DNA from: Mya arenaria
Lineage: Eukaryota > Mollusca > Bivalvia > Myida > Myidae
Direction of reading: 5' to 3'
DNA length: 64,000 bases
Assembly: GCF_026914265.1 (NCBI RefSeq)
Contig: NC_069136.1
Coordinates: 23,668,051 to 23,732,050 of the forward strand
Shown here: positions 1-12,078 of the stretch, piece after piece
How positions within the stretch are numbered: position 1 is the stretch's first letter
Layout: each line of letters starts with the position of its first letter
Program-made: the position numbers and the translations under genes
Notes under the pieces: generated by a model
The model's input: only the letters and a program-made list of their open reading frames with translations
The model's database searches: none
What the model was told of the DNA's origin: nothing

Positions 1-759
1 ATCTTGAATAATACAATACAATGAAATAATTTTCAGACGGTATTCTTTAGTCGAATAATAACAAAATTATTGATAAACATTGTTTCTGTTAAATTATTAA
101 TAATACAATTAAAACTTTTCTTTTGCGAAACTGTCCCGGACAATATGGTGTATTTCAAAAATCTATTTTATTTTCATTCTGAATATTGCTCATGCCACCC
201 TATAAAACACTGTTCGTCATTTTTTTTTTTTTTTTTTTTTGAGAAAATATTGAAGTCAGGTTTATAAAAACAAACAATAAAAAACGCAGTAAGTTAATAA
301 TGCAAAACGGTTTATAATACAAACTACCAACGACATTTCGTTTGCAAAAGAGTTTTCCTGCTGCTCTTGACGACGTCACGGTCATTTACCGTTCTTGTTA
401 TCTATATCGGTAAAGGACTCTCTAATAGAGATCAGCACCTTAATGCATTTTTCAATAAACAAACAGTATAACACTATTTCAATCTAGTTTAATTTATTGT
501 AATCGCTCTGCAAAATATACCTATCTTCCAAAAAACCTTACCAGTGTTGAAGGGAAACCCCGTTTTGAATTAAGCGCAATTGATATCACAATAGTACAGC
601 CAGCTTTGGGCATGAGCGGCCTTCTAGTTTATGCTAATCGTTTCAACGCAGTTATAATACAAGACCTTTACGATTCGGATTTGACAAAACATTTGGACTA
701 AAAACAGTTATTTAATTTAATGTTTGGTGTTCAAATACACACTAAGCAAACCGATTCTA
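1..759. other. Non-genic flank of copy 1
   Basis: AT-rich sequence collinear with 34,817-35,590. It contains a run of T at about 220-240 that is not conserved in the other copy. No supported exon, RNA gene or mobile element was seen. Confidence 0.6.
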
Positions 760-1050
760 TTATCTTACATATGAAGCAAAAAGGGTAGCAAATGGGTGTG
801 TTATGAAGAAATAATTCACTTTAATCCAGTCCTTATTATCACTGAATACTCTCCAATTTGGAAGATTCAAAAATACCCTATTACACAATATTTCAAGTAG
901 GTGATGTTTGTTAATTTCTGTACCAAAAAGATAAAATGGATTTATTTCGATATCAAAGTTTTCAGTAATGTTTTGTCTAAATACATCGCTTACCGCATTG
1001 CCTAATAGTTGTCTATTGTAAATAAGTACTAAGAACATCGTAATCCACAT
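760..1050 (-). CDS. Unrecognised 96-codon frame, possible signal-peptide exon
   Basis: This open frame starts MWITMFLVLIYNRQLLGNAV, a plausible signal peptide. A GTAAGC donor-like site directly follows codon 19 (GCG|GTAAGC) in both duplication copies, so it may be a first exon whose gene continues left of the window. The copy 2 counterpart (about 35,600-35,852) keeps the start MWITMFFLFWNGQLLGNAV but its frame breaks soon after. The family was not recognised. The residues after the possible donor (LNLPNWRVFSDNKDW) are partly kept in copy 2, which could equally mean a longer exon. Confidence is low. Confidence 0.25.
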   Translation of the reverse strand: MWITMFLVLIYNRQLLGNAVSDVFRQNITENFDIEINPFYLFGTEINKHHLLEILCNRVFLNLPNWRVFSDNKDWIKVNYFFITHPFATLFASYVR

Positions 1051-1959
1051 CGTGACCCGTTCGGCTACTTTCGTAAAAGTGGCAAATTATCTTCATAACA
1101 TGACGGAGATGGCCAATTTGTTAAACTCGCATTTTTTTTTCGCTTTCATTCCCTGTTTTTATGAAGTTAAATTTCACCGTGTCCAATCGTTGCGAGGTGG
1201 TTGAGGTAACGTTGGTTAGTAGTGGGAAAAGCCAGTTTATGGGGGTAAACAACACCAAAATAAGACATTTACTTCAGTAATCAAGCAATTGAGGTTGCAT
1301 ACCCACAGTGTCCAATCGTTGCGAGATGGTTGAGGTAACGTTGGCTTGTGGTGGTATAACGCTGGATCGGTGTGGTTAACACGACCAGAGGTAAGAAATT
1401 TCATTCAAGTAATCGAGAAATTGAAATGCTTCCCTTCAAGGATATGTGCAAGATAACACACTGTAAATAATTCCACGAACTATTTGGTTTCCTCTACAAC
1501 ATCGCCGTTTCCTCAATTATTGGAGAAAAAAACATTTTACATGAAATGTTTGATCTGCGAACTTTGCAATTAAAAAACAGCAATAGATACAACCATAACT
1601 GACAAGACAGCTTCAGTCCGTGGGCAATCTCTAATACGTAGCGTACTTTGATAGTTTTGGTATAACTAACGTGTAATTGTGTCCTTCAAGGGGACATTTT
1701 TGAAAAGAAGATTGTAACGCTGTATGATGTGGTGGAGCTCTCAGGTTTTGCTTGGTAACACTGGTTTAAAGAAGTTTTTAATTTCTGTTTTGGGCAATTT
1801 ATCAACATATTTGTTGTTATCACCTAATTAACTAATTTAGATAGTTTAACTGTTCTAAATGTCTCGACTTTTGTATATGGCCTGAACATTGATAACGATC
1901 CTGCGGTTATCTGGCAATTCATAAAAAAGTATGTGGCAATACCTAACTGAAAACTGCCG
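1051..1959. other. Intergenic, with a local 40 bp duplication
   Basis: Collinear with about 35,853-36,960. Copy 1 has two versions of a block beginning GTGTCCAATCGTTGCGAG, at about 1,180 and 1,310. Copy 2 has one (about 36,005). No coding exon is supported. Confidence 0.5.
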
Positions 1960-2650
1960 TTTTGTAGAATGGAGCACTCCACTCCCTTCATTGCAAATTC
2001 CATTTTGTAGAATGGATCACTCGCTTCATAGTAAATGCCAGTTTGTAGAATGGATCACTCGCTTCATGGTAAATGTCATTTGGTAGAATGGATCACTCGC
2101 TTCATGGTAAATGCTATTTTGTAGGATTAAGCACTAACTTATTTGGAAATACGTGTTGTAGGTTCGTGAGAAATGCCATTCTATAGGACGGAGAACTACC
2201 TTATCGTGAGTGCCATTTTGTAGGCTGGAGCACTAGCTTCACAGGCACTATAATCTTCCGATCTAGGTTTCAAGGGAAATGTTACTTGTAGGATTGAGGA
2301 CTAGCTTATTGGGAAATGCCACTTTGTAGGCTTGGGGACTAGCTTATTGGGAAATGCCACTTAGTAGGATTTAGGATCAGCTAATTGGAAAATGCCACTT
2401 TGGAGGATTGAGGACTAGCTTATTGGAAAAGTCCACTTTATAGGATTAAGAGCTAGCTTATTGGGGAATGCTACTTTGTAGGATTGAGGACTAGTTTATT
2501 GGGAAATGCCACATTGTAGGATTGAGGACTATCTAATTGGGAAATGCTACTTTGTAGGAATGAGGACTAGCTTATTGAAAAATGCCTACTTTTAAGATTG
2601 AGAACCATCTTATTTAAGAATGTCACTTTGTAGTGTGGAGCACTTGCTTT
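1960..2650. repeat. 38 bp minisatellite 3' of gene A (copy 1)
   Basis: About 18 tandem units of roughly 38 bp, containing GCCACTTTGTAGGATTGAGG followed by ACTAGCTTATTGGGAA. Units at the left end diverge and read GGATCACTCGCTTCATGG. The array ends about 300 bp before the gene A polyadenylation signal. Confidence 0.85.
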
Positions 2651-2961
2651 ATATAAATAACTATTTTGACCTCGACAATAAAGGTCGCATGCATGCCTCC
2701 GCAACTTATTTCATTCCTTGGACTGAACGTCGCTATAAAAGACAGATGAATATGAATGGGTATCATTCTTTGAATTAAGTATTTATATGTCATCTAATGC
2801 CCACTGCAGCCTCCCCGAGTCAAACTTAATTCGGGTAAAACTTCGGCCGAGCATGTGCACACTTATAATTTTTACTTCAAAATCGAAAGAATAGGACTTC
2901 ATGCCAATTTATTATTTGAAAATAAACAGAACCACGTGGTACTGCTTTTTGAACTGCTGAC

Positions 2962-2967
2962 TTTATT
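2962..2967 (-). promoter_or_regulatory. Polyadenylation signal of gene A, copy 1
   Basis: AATAAA on the minus strand, 57 bases past the gene A stop at 3,024. A second AATAAA lies at 2,908-2,913. In copy 2 the equivalent hexamer (38,194-38,199) directly abuts the stop codon. Confidence 0.55.
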
Positions 2968-3023
2968 CTACGATATACACATAGAGTAAAGAATATTGGT
3001 GTTTTTAAGGGTCTCTGTAGGAG

Positions 3024-6000
3024 CTAATTTTTCTCCCAGTACTCAAGCGCCATCAGGGTAGCCGTGGTTGGCAAGTTCATTGGGCTGTATGTTACGCTCG
3101 TCTGATACTCAACGAATACGCCGCTGACATTTGTCTTTATCGTGACGAACGTATATTCCCACGTCGTGGGATCCATCGATTTCGGATCAAATCTTATCTG
3201 AAAGATGTCAAAAAATCATTTCTGAATAAAATATGCTATTCGTAATATAATATATAGACCATGTGTCAATATGAGTCTTAATTGGATCGATTGACTAAAT
3301 TTTTCTTAGATCCAATTAAAACTTGATTGTGGTGTCATTTGATTCGCAGATAAGTGAACGGAGATCTTCTTAATATATCACCTAAGAAGAGAGCGTGTCT
3401 GCATTATAACACATTCTACCAAACTTACATTGGTTTTATATTTTAACACATATAAAGTGCGTTATATTATCATATTTCATATATTAAAAAGAGGATATAG
3501 ATTAAGTATTAATAATTAATTAATAGTGATCTAATGTTTAAAGGTTTCACTTTTACCCAAGAGGTTATGTGTTCAATACCCACAATAGCTTCTTTCTCAA
3601 GGTTCCGAGTAATGATTTTGTTTTGGATCTATATAACAGCATTTACCAAGGAATGAGCCGAGAGTGATTCATAATACATAAGGAAAAATGTAGGGACAAC
3701 CCTTTTGATGAGCCTGTTTAAAAGCATAAGGTCAAGGATCAACAGAAACCTATCGAGACTTATGTGAACAACTACAGTAACAAGCTCAGTAGCCAAAGGT
3801 TTAAACATAAACCCGGTTTAATGGCACAGGATAAACGCCAAAGACATAGAACACAAAAACAAAAAAAAATCACAAGCAAGAAACATGGAAGAACAGCACA
3901 AAACTACACAAACAACACAGTGCACATATACTGTATAAACTCTAGGTATATTTATCAAGGAGTGTTATGCATCGCCTTTGAATGGTCAGTACAATGAAGA
4001 ATAACTGGGGGTTTAAACCAGTTTGTGTGCACAACCACACTCTTATCCCAACAATCCCAAATAAAATAAAAACGTAAATGGTAATTCTTATCAAAGTATA
4101 CAATAATTCGAGACTTATAAGGAAATGTTGGGGTTGCCGCGCAGGAACAGTCAATGAAAGAGGAGCTCACTGGGGGAACTTTAAACAAGCTGTCTTTGTC
4201 ATCGATCTATATTAATGAGAATGGATATAAGAAGAAATTCTTACCTGCTCGACGATGGCCTTTTCGTTGTCGATCAGGGCGTCATATACAATCGCAATCC
4301 TCTCGATCTTTGCTTGAAGAGTTGCATTCATAGCGGTTATCTCAGGACCGCATACTATAATGTATATATCAAAATTTGGTATATATGGTTGGTAAAAATA
4401 ACTATAAAATTGGACAAAACACCATATCTACGAAAATCTTTTCTTATACCGCTAGTTCCTGCATCTATGCGTATCTTTTCGTTGTGAGTTTTGAATACCT
4501 GCTGTTGTAGAAACCTTAACACAACAGAAATATTCTGATTGCCATAGAATTCCTGTCGATTGATCTTCGTTTAAGTTTAATCATGTTATATTTAACGTTT
4601 TCTTGAAAGCAACTTTGAAAAAGAACTATGACCTAAGAATAATTCTTTCTCATTCGCATCAATGATCCCAGCCTGTGTAGTTAAACTAACAAAGAGTTCC
4701 TGTTGTTTAAGTTTATCTTGTCTATTCAAACGTTTTCTTGGAAGCAACTTTGGGATTTGCAAAATAAAAATCGGAAAAAAAGAACAATGGCCTAAGCGTA
4801 ATTCTTTCTCATCCGCAGCAATGATCTCTGCCTATGTAGTTACAAAGAATTCTTGTTGTTTAAATTTATCTTGTCCATTTAAACTTTCTCATGGAAGCAA
4901 CTGTGTAAGAAAATAAGAAATAAAACAACGCAGTTGTCTGAGCGTAGTTATTTCTCACCCGCTTCAATGATCTCATCCTGTGTACTAAGTAGGAAGGGTG
5001 CACAGGAGTCGCACTTCCGCATGCACGCTCGATCTGCTGCACTGATGTCCCTACGTCTGCGGCCACTAAAGATGCCACCCACGAAGTCTGTATCAAACGG
5101 AAAACAACAGTTGACAGATGTCGTCATTTATAAATACATTTAGACACTGCATTCGAAACATTGATCTTAATTGTTTTTGTAAGAATAATTCTCCTCAAAC
5201 AGCGATAGGTGGTATATACTTTAAATTTTACAAATTTGCCGTTAATCGTTTTCAATAGATCACTTTCATTTTGCAGAGTTAAGCTTCATAGCTTAGACGA
5301 TTCGACTCCATAAGTTAGCTTAACTTTTTAGGTTTTTTATCAACAATTCGTGGTCGATAATTTGTCATAATTTGAGCATTTTTGTGATTTAATTTATCGC
5401 GTTCATATTTCTGTTTATAAATCGTCGAATCTATGTATCGTAACAGTTGGCTTGTCGAACCTTCATTTATTAATATATAACCTAGTTATATCTTATGTTA
5501 TCAGTCGAAGTTGTGTTTTGATATTACTGTGTAGTGTATTTGGTTAATATGGAAAACGCTGTCACCTCCAGCAAATTTTCCGGCACTGACGAAACCACCG
5601 CCAATAGTTGACCCAAGGGAGGTGAAACCGGATTTAATGATGTCCATTCCGGGCACGATGACATTTTTGATATCGATCCGTAATGATTCAATACCTTTAT
5701 TGATTGATTTTGAACTGAACGCTCTTTTCAATTCACCGTAGGCACTCTGTGTATAAAAAGTTTTCTTTATTTTATCTAGTGTAGATGCATTACAATTTTA
5801 GCTTCGTTACAGGGTAAAATATGGTTTAGTTAACCAAAACAGAAACATTTAACGAATTCAACCTTTTGCAGTCTTTATATATGTGTAATGTATTACACTA
5901 ATAAAATGCTACAAATAACCGCAATATATAATACAGCATCAAGGCAAAAAGAAGGTATATATGTTCATCTATGGTTGTTTTCTTTTAATATTATTTTCAA

Positions 6001-9000
6001 TCAGATGTTAAAAAGCAACTTTCACCCTATACATTTTCTTAACTATCATTTGAGTTTACTTAAAACGATAATGGAAAACCTAGATAACAGCACTATGTAG
6101 CCTATCGAGTTGACAAGAGTCATATACTGATCATCAAAATGTACTTTACTTGTTTATCTTTATAGTTCATTATTGTTTAAATGTATCGCGCTAAATATAT
6201 ATATATATATACTTTTTTAAACTTTGCAGGTCCCATGGAAGAATGAGCTATGGTTGCCGACGATGGGTACAAGTAATAATCATCAACAATTATAACAACC
6301 AATTAGAATATAAAAATGAATAATTCGAAATTCAGAAAAAGATTGTATTGAAACTACTGGGACAAACCTGTCACTATTTGTTCCTTTTATCACTTCTTAG
6401 CATTGGCGGACAAAATGACATGCATGTTATTACATTGTTCTGTCCATTTTCTAAGGCTTATTTACAAAACGTGTTTTAGAAATAGTATACTATTTCATAC
6501 AATTACATTTTTACAAATGAATACGAAAAAGATACTCAAAAGATAGTATAAGGCATGGTGGGATAATACCCTATATGCAAACAGCGACCTACACCCATTA
6601 AAGTGTACGACATACCTCAAATTCACCACCTAATGTACCTAGCCAGTCTCCAAGTGCGTTCATTGTTGACAAAAAGCCGACCGATTCTTTTCCAAAGACC
6701 TTGATGACGACGCCTAACGTGGAACCGATTTTGTTCAGTTCGGGCTCGAGGTAGCGGATGGGGTTCGCTAGTTTTAGGCCGCCAAGTATGACGTCTCCGA
6801 GGTTGGGGGATGAACTTAAATATTACTTTTTTTATATCAAATATATCAACACTTTACGTATTGTAGCCGATGTATACTGTAAAAGTCTAATTGAAATGTA
6901 TGTTCTCTTTTGTTGTGTCTTTGTTTAGGGGATTTGTCATAACTCTAACTACTTTTGCGTTTTTACCTGTTGTATTAAAATAACAATTTGCTTTATACGA
7001 CCAATTTGTTATTTATAGTGTTACCTTCAACTTATATTTTGTACGGCAATTGCATCATCCGGAATAGAACTATTTATATTAAAAGAGGAAATTTCTGTGT
7101 TATAGTAGCATGGTCACTAGTACAATAAAATGGTCATACATGCAAATGCCATACACATAAATTTATTTCTTTTAAGAGCGTTTCTTTAAATATCAAAATA
7201 TATCACTGATAACCTTCTATGAATGTTTGGAAAGCATCTAATAAAAACATGTTGATACGTTAAAATAAACTTAGTGATGTCTGAATCAATTTGTAATGCA
7301 ATAATTTTGTTGTATATACCTGCATTTATTGGTTGCGCACAGTGTACATGTCTCTTGTTGAGCTGCAACCGCTTTTGCACAAATATTGACTCTGGGTTCC
7401 AATTGTGCAGCCAGGTCCGCTGTGCTGTTTACTTCAACGGCAATCTTGTTCAAAAGGGCTTCACCAAAAGTGTTGATGAATGCTGAAAATAAAATGTATA
7501 AACATTCTACTGTTTGAATCGAATCGCGCGCGAATACTGCAAGCATATTCAAACTCTTATGCTATTGTTGTTTTTATTCTTATACCAAAATACTATTACA
7601 TCCATTCTTATTCTTACAGACTTAATATTCTTATAAATTGTAAAAATAAAAGTATATTTGTTCGTTTAACTTTGTTTTGAAAAAATACATTTTATCCAAA
7701 CTTAAATGATAATCATTCTCTAACAATATGGAACATATGTATGAATTCGTATCTTTTATCATAATTAAAACTATAAGTGTATCAGTTTAAATCTCTTCAT
7801 TTAATCTCAGTATTAGTTTTAATGTGGTGTGTGTATATATATTTAAATACATAAATGTAGATGATTGTGTGTTTATACGATCTCAAGTAGTTTCCCATAT
7901 TTGTTGTCATTGACTGTTTCATTATTGCTTGATCCTGTTGTTATCACACGCATACTATTTGCCTTAATATGAATAAAAAGTTCTAAGTTGCTGTTAGTTG
8001 AAAAGGGACATTTCTAGGCATGACTTCGATATAAGCAAATACAGTTGATCTTGATTCAGATATGAATATTTCATCATCATTACATTTCATGTATATATAA
8101 TAGAGTATTCAGGCCCTATTACGATATCGACTTCAGCATAATTATTATAAATCATAAATTAAACGGGGAACAACAACACGAGAACCAAAATTTGGGGGTA
8201 TTTCCATTGAACATTAGGTCTGAACAAGTGTCAATCCAAACAAGAGCCAATCAAGAAAACGTATGCTTAAGATAGTTGATGCAATAATTGTACTACTATG
8301 GTATAAGTAGAAAAACGAAATATGCGTGGTTGTTTTAACATAATTTGTTCAAAGTGACACTCGTATTCAAAATCAATATATATACATGTTTAACAAACAT
8401 AAAATGTGAGTGATAAACCTTTAACTATTTCCTGAATTATACATTCATGGAACATATTAATAACTGATAACAATATTATAACCGTGTATTTAATAGCTGA
8501 AAACGCAAAAAAATGATTGGTGAATGCTAAAAGACTTAATGCGATCTACTATCGCCTCATAAGGTAGCGTTTCCATGTTTTCTGCACATTTCTTTCAAAT
8601 TAAACTCGGTATCCTTCATAAACGCATTTCCTTTCGACATTTATCATTTATTTGTCTTTTTTTTTGGTATTTCAAAACACTTGAATTAAATGTGTTTCAT
8701 CTTATTTTTGAGTAATTGTGCATCTTTAAACTCTGTTCTTAACTGATTAAAAACATAGCTTTGGCTTGCTTAAAGTACGGCAAAATGTTTATTGATATGC
8801 CAATTTGTATCAAATAACTACTAGATCATTCTATACTATTCCCAAGTTGCTATTGCTACTCATCGCCGATGAAAACAACGCCATTTGACGTTTTGGCGAG
8901 ACTCATTGTCCTTCTTGTGACTTCCTCGTTTGCGTTTTAAAAATTACTTCAAGAAGAGACCATCTAGTGAACTGGCGTTGCACCCAATTACTACGAAGCT

Positions 9001-9913
9001 TTAGTGTGTTTCGTGATGAAACTGTTCTTTATATTAATAAAGTTAAACTACAATTCTTTTCATTTCTATGTTAAAGTAATCATTAGGTAACATACCATGC
9101 TTCAACTAAACTATCGGCTAAAAGGCGTCTATGAAGTAAACGGTATAACAACAATTTTGATATAGAAACATTACAACATACATGAGTTTAAATTTTAAAC
9201 TCGATTTGGTCGATTTCAATAATAAGTACTGTGTTACCTTAATCGATTATTTCAAATACATGGATGCGATTCCATTCCTCGTAATAAACCTAGAAGAACA
9301 CGCCATTTTTGGGTGCAAAATATTCATGATATTTGCCAGCGCGGAAATTTAGTTTATTTCTTTAGATATTCCAATTTTGTATAACTTTAAAACTCTATTA
9401 TAATCCTTATTATTGCATTTAAATAACAAATAAATAAATAAATAATAAACGCATAAAAAAAACATTTTTCAAGAAGCGTTTTCAAAATATGAAAATAAGA
9501 TATGTTTTTGACTATGATTAGATTCTAAACATGTTCATATGTATCGTTACAAAAAAATCCCCTATTTCAGACTTGTATCGATGTGATGAAAAATCGAGAA
9601 AAGAAACCTTTTTATCAAAGGTGATATTTAGATCATTTAAGACAAATTATACAGTAAATGTGTCTAGTATATCTACTGAGGACAGAAATACTCAAAATGC
9701 ATAATGACAAAAATATAATCTTAAACAACATAATATAACAAGTTAAAACAAGTGTGTTTTGCAAATTCCCGTCAAACACGCAGTGACAATAATAAAATAC
9801 TTACATGAAAGTGACAGTGGGTCCATTGTCAACATTGTTCTACTCCCAGTGTCGACCGCTCCCTCTACAACGAGCGCCAACGTAAACACGGCTAGTGCAA
9901 GGCAAGTCTTCAT
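3024..9913 (-). CDS. Gene A copy 1: secreted clusterin-like two-chain protein
   Basis: Seven exons on the complement: 9,913-9,805; 7,482-7,320; 6,814-6,616; 5,746-5,566; 5,087-4,959; 4,354-4,245; 3,197-3,024. All introns are GT-AG and phases agree, giving 1,065 nt (354 aa). Residues 1-19 (MKTCLALAVFTLALVVEGA) are a signal peptide. A first cysteine cluster spaced C-x10-C-x2-C-x4-C (about residues 70-90) has exactly the spacing of the first four beta-chain cysteines of vertebrate clusterin. A furin-like RRRR then precedes a second cluster, C-x3-C-x2-C-x15-C, and a helical C-terminal part. Three N-glycosylation motifs are visible (NST, NAT, NVS). Clusterin is a cleaved, disulfide-linked, glycosylated extracellular chaperone, so the layout fits, but overall identity is low and the call is tentative. 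Relative to copy 2, one base is missing near the end: the protein stops at EYWEKN, although the longer tail frame downstream is still open. Confidence 0.75.
3764..4107. mobile_element. 344 bp SINE-like retroposon in gene A intron 6, with 11 bp TSD
   Basis: The insertion is flanked by perfect direct repeats TCGAGACTTAT at 3,753-3,763 and 4,108-4,118. Copy 2 has a single TCGAGACTTAT and no insert (about 39,016), so this is a filled/empty site pair. The same sequence occurs inverted at about 29,470-29,830 and as a fragment at 59,283-59,385. There is no coding capacity. The target duplication suggests retroposition. I could not assign a tRNA, 7SL or 5S head. Confidence 0.8.
8351..8728. mobile_element. 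~370 bp MITE, gene A intron 1, copy 1 only
   Basis: The left end AAAGTGACACTC and right end GAGT..GCATCTTTAA form imperfect terminal inverted repeats (TTAAAGTGACACTC versus TTAAAGATGCACTC read inward). The copy 2 intron lacks it at about 42,785, and a TTTGTTC/TCTGTTC repeat flanks the insert, hinting at a 7-8 bp target duplication. Other copies are at 11,317, 18,999, 20,511, 27,953, 41,933, 47,641, 55,366 and 56,573. Confidence 0.75.
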
Positions 9914-9948
9914 GGTTAGAAGTGTGCTGGTGATCGGAAAACTAAGGG

Positions 9949-9956
9949 TATTTATA
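9949..9956 (-). promoter_or_regulatory. TATA box of gene A, copy 1
   Basis: TATAAATA on the minus strand, 36-43 bases upstream of the gene A start codon at 9,913. This implies a very short 5' leader. The same position in copy 2 (45,982-45,989) reads TATAAAAA. Conservation of a TATA box at matched distance supports both the promoter and the choice of start. Confidence 0.6.
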
Positions 9957-10025
9957 GCAACAATCGAGGAACAGTTAGACCAAATTGATTTTTTGTTGGT
10001 TGTAAATGGTAATTTAATTTGGTAA

Positions 10026-10698
10026 ATCAAATTTAATAGACGTATTATTGTACATTGAACAAAAGGTGTGCAATTGACTTAAGTTTGGTTCACACAAAAT
10101 ACAATAAGTTGTTTAATTTGTATAACAAAATACGTCATACACAATATTGAAATCATGTTAACTTAGACCTAAACACAACAATGAATATATTGGCCTTTTA
10201 CTAAAACGTGTTTGAAATATGATGAACCAAAGGCAAACCAGCAACAGCTGTTTTTATACAAATGACTTTTAATAATTCAATAATTATATTATATTAGCCA
10301 TATTAATCATAATAATACTAATAATGTTTAATGTTTTGATAAACAACAGGCAACACAGCAACAGCAGATGACTATTCAAATGACTTTTTATTTGCCTCTA
10401 GAGTCCTAACAATTTATTAACAATAATTTCAAAGTGCCATTAACCCACGCTATTGCCCAATATGAATGTGTTGTCAAATTTAACAGTTCGACCCGCCTGA
10501 AACTAAAACAACCCACGTGATATTCATATAATTAATTTTATTTATAAGTTTTAAAGGGTCATGCAATTGTTTGTCCTGTACAATGTACTACGTCGGAAGG
10601 CAACAGTTTGCTTCAAATGAAGACCATTTTAAATGAAACAAAGGGCAGTCTATATCGCTTAAAGAGACCCGCCTTCATTTTATTCCCGGAGTTTGATA
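10026..10698. other. Gene A upstream flank with a MITE half-arm
   Basis: Collinear with 46,050-46,800. From about 10,575 it carries one arm (GTCGGAAGGCAACA...CCCGCC) of the palindromic element annotated next. Copy 2 has two such arms in tandem (about 46,660-46,970). No coding exon is supported. Confidence 0.55.
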
Positions 10699-11188
10699 AG
10701 TGTGTGTATACCACATGATAAATTACATCGTATATTCTTCTTCGGAAGGCAACAATTTGCTTAAAATGAAGACTTAAAACAAAGATAACTTTTCTTTTAC
10801 TACACCATTTTAAATGAAATTAAGGGTAGTCTATGCCGCTTAAAGAGTCCCGCCTTTAATTTTTAAATTTTTAATCATTACCTTGATGAGGTGATTAAGT
10901 TTATCAAACACTTCGACAAACCTGTTTCCAAAAAATGTTTTGACAGTTCTACGTCAGACGGTCGTATTGTGAAAAGGTTTGTCGTAGTGTTTTAAGAACT
11001 AAACTTTCAATCAAACGCTGGTAAAATACCGAAGGCGGGGCTACGTAAACGGCATAGACTGCGCTATGATTCATTCAAAATGGTGAAAAAATAGTGAATA
11101 TATCTTTCTTTAAAGTATTCATTCGAAGCAAAATGTTGCCTTCCGACATAGCTTTATGGCGCAATGTATTACGTGGTATACACACACT
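10699..11188. mobile_element. ~490 bp long-TIR palindromic MITE (GTGTGTATACCAC family)
   Basis: The left arm begins AGTGTGTGTATACCACATGA and the right arm ends with its reverse complement, ACGTGGTATACACACACT. The inverted arms extend at least 160 bp inward (TCGGAAGGCAACA, then GGGTAGTCTATGCCGC), and the centre is also inverted (AACACTTCGACAAACC against GGTTTGTCGTAGTGTT). The whole element can fold back. Related copies or halves are at 10,575, 22,910-23,198, 44,302-44,597 and 46,660-46,970. It has no coding capacity. Confidence 0.75.
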
Positions 11189-11316
11189 GGGTAAGTTTAT
11201 TTTACACTATTAACTATATTTTGAATGCATCCAGGTGCAAATATATTTATAAAAGAAAAGGATTTTCATTCAAATATGTTAGACAAGCGAGATATGAACA
11301 TTAAGTAGGTAAGGTT

Positions 11317-11690
11317 TTAAAGAAACACTCTTATTCAAAATCAATACAAACACATGTATAACAAACACACAATTTGAGTGATAAACCAATAAGAACTTAC
11401 TAAATAAAGCATATATCGAAACTATTAATTACTGTTATTACGATTGTAGCCGTGTATTTAATAGCTGAAAACTCAAAACTATTAAATGATTGGCGAATGC
11501 TTAAAGATTTACTGTGGTCTACTATAGTCTCATAAGGTAGAAATACCGTGTTTTCTGCACCATCCTTTCAAATTAAAATCGCTATTCTTCACAAGAACCA
11601 TTGTTTTCGACATTTATTTATCCTTTTTTATATATATAAACAATTGAACTACTTATTGGAAATCCTTTATGGTAGTAAGAGTTCATCAGG
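11317..11690. mobile_element. ~370 bp MITE flanked by an ~85 bp direct repeat
   Basis: A further copy of the TTAAAG-ended MITE. It sits between two versions of an unrelated ~85 bp block containing ATATGTTAGACAAGCGAGAT, at about 11,235-11,316 and 11,692-11,780. The MITE plus block has therefore been locally duplicated, or this is a fragment of a ~460 bp tandem repeat. Confidence 0.7.
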
Positions 11691-12078
11691 TGCATATATA
11701 TATATATCTATTAAAAAAAAGAATTTATATTCGAATATGTTAGACAAGCGAGATATGCACATTGAGAAGGGAAGTGTTTAAGGAAGACAGGAGCAAGTTA
11801 ATAGAAGTTCATTATTATATGCTGAATTTATATATATCTAAACTCATTCTATTATCCAACAAAGACCATATACAGATAAATGAATTCACAATAGACTTAA
11901 AAAATAAATTCATTATCAATATCATAAGCAACGAATGAGATCCGTGTTAAGACTGTTTTTAAAAAAATATATTGATATTATTATGCCATGTTTGTTCATG
12001 TTTTATGTTATGTTTATGAATATATATTTGTATGTGAGCAAAGACAAGGAGCGGATTTCCGCCAGGTAATATTGAAGG

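Noticed and set aside
1960-2650. CRISPR-like or coding repeat
   Set aside because: Contiguous 38 bp units without spacers and with a frame length not divisible by three; a minisatellite.
5501-5731. Minus-strand frame running past gene A exon 4 to FHINQIHYTVISKHNFD
   Set aside because: The extra residues come from intron sequence after the GTGACA donor; the in-phase junction to the next exon and the parallel structure in copy 2 support splicing there.
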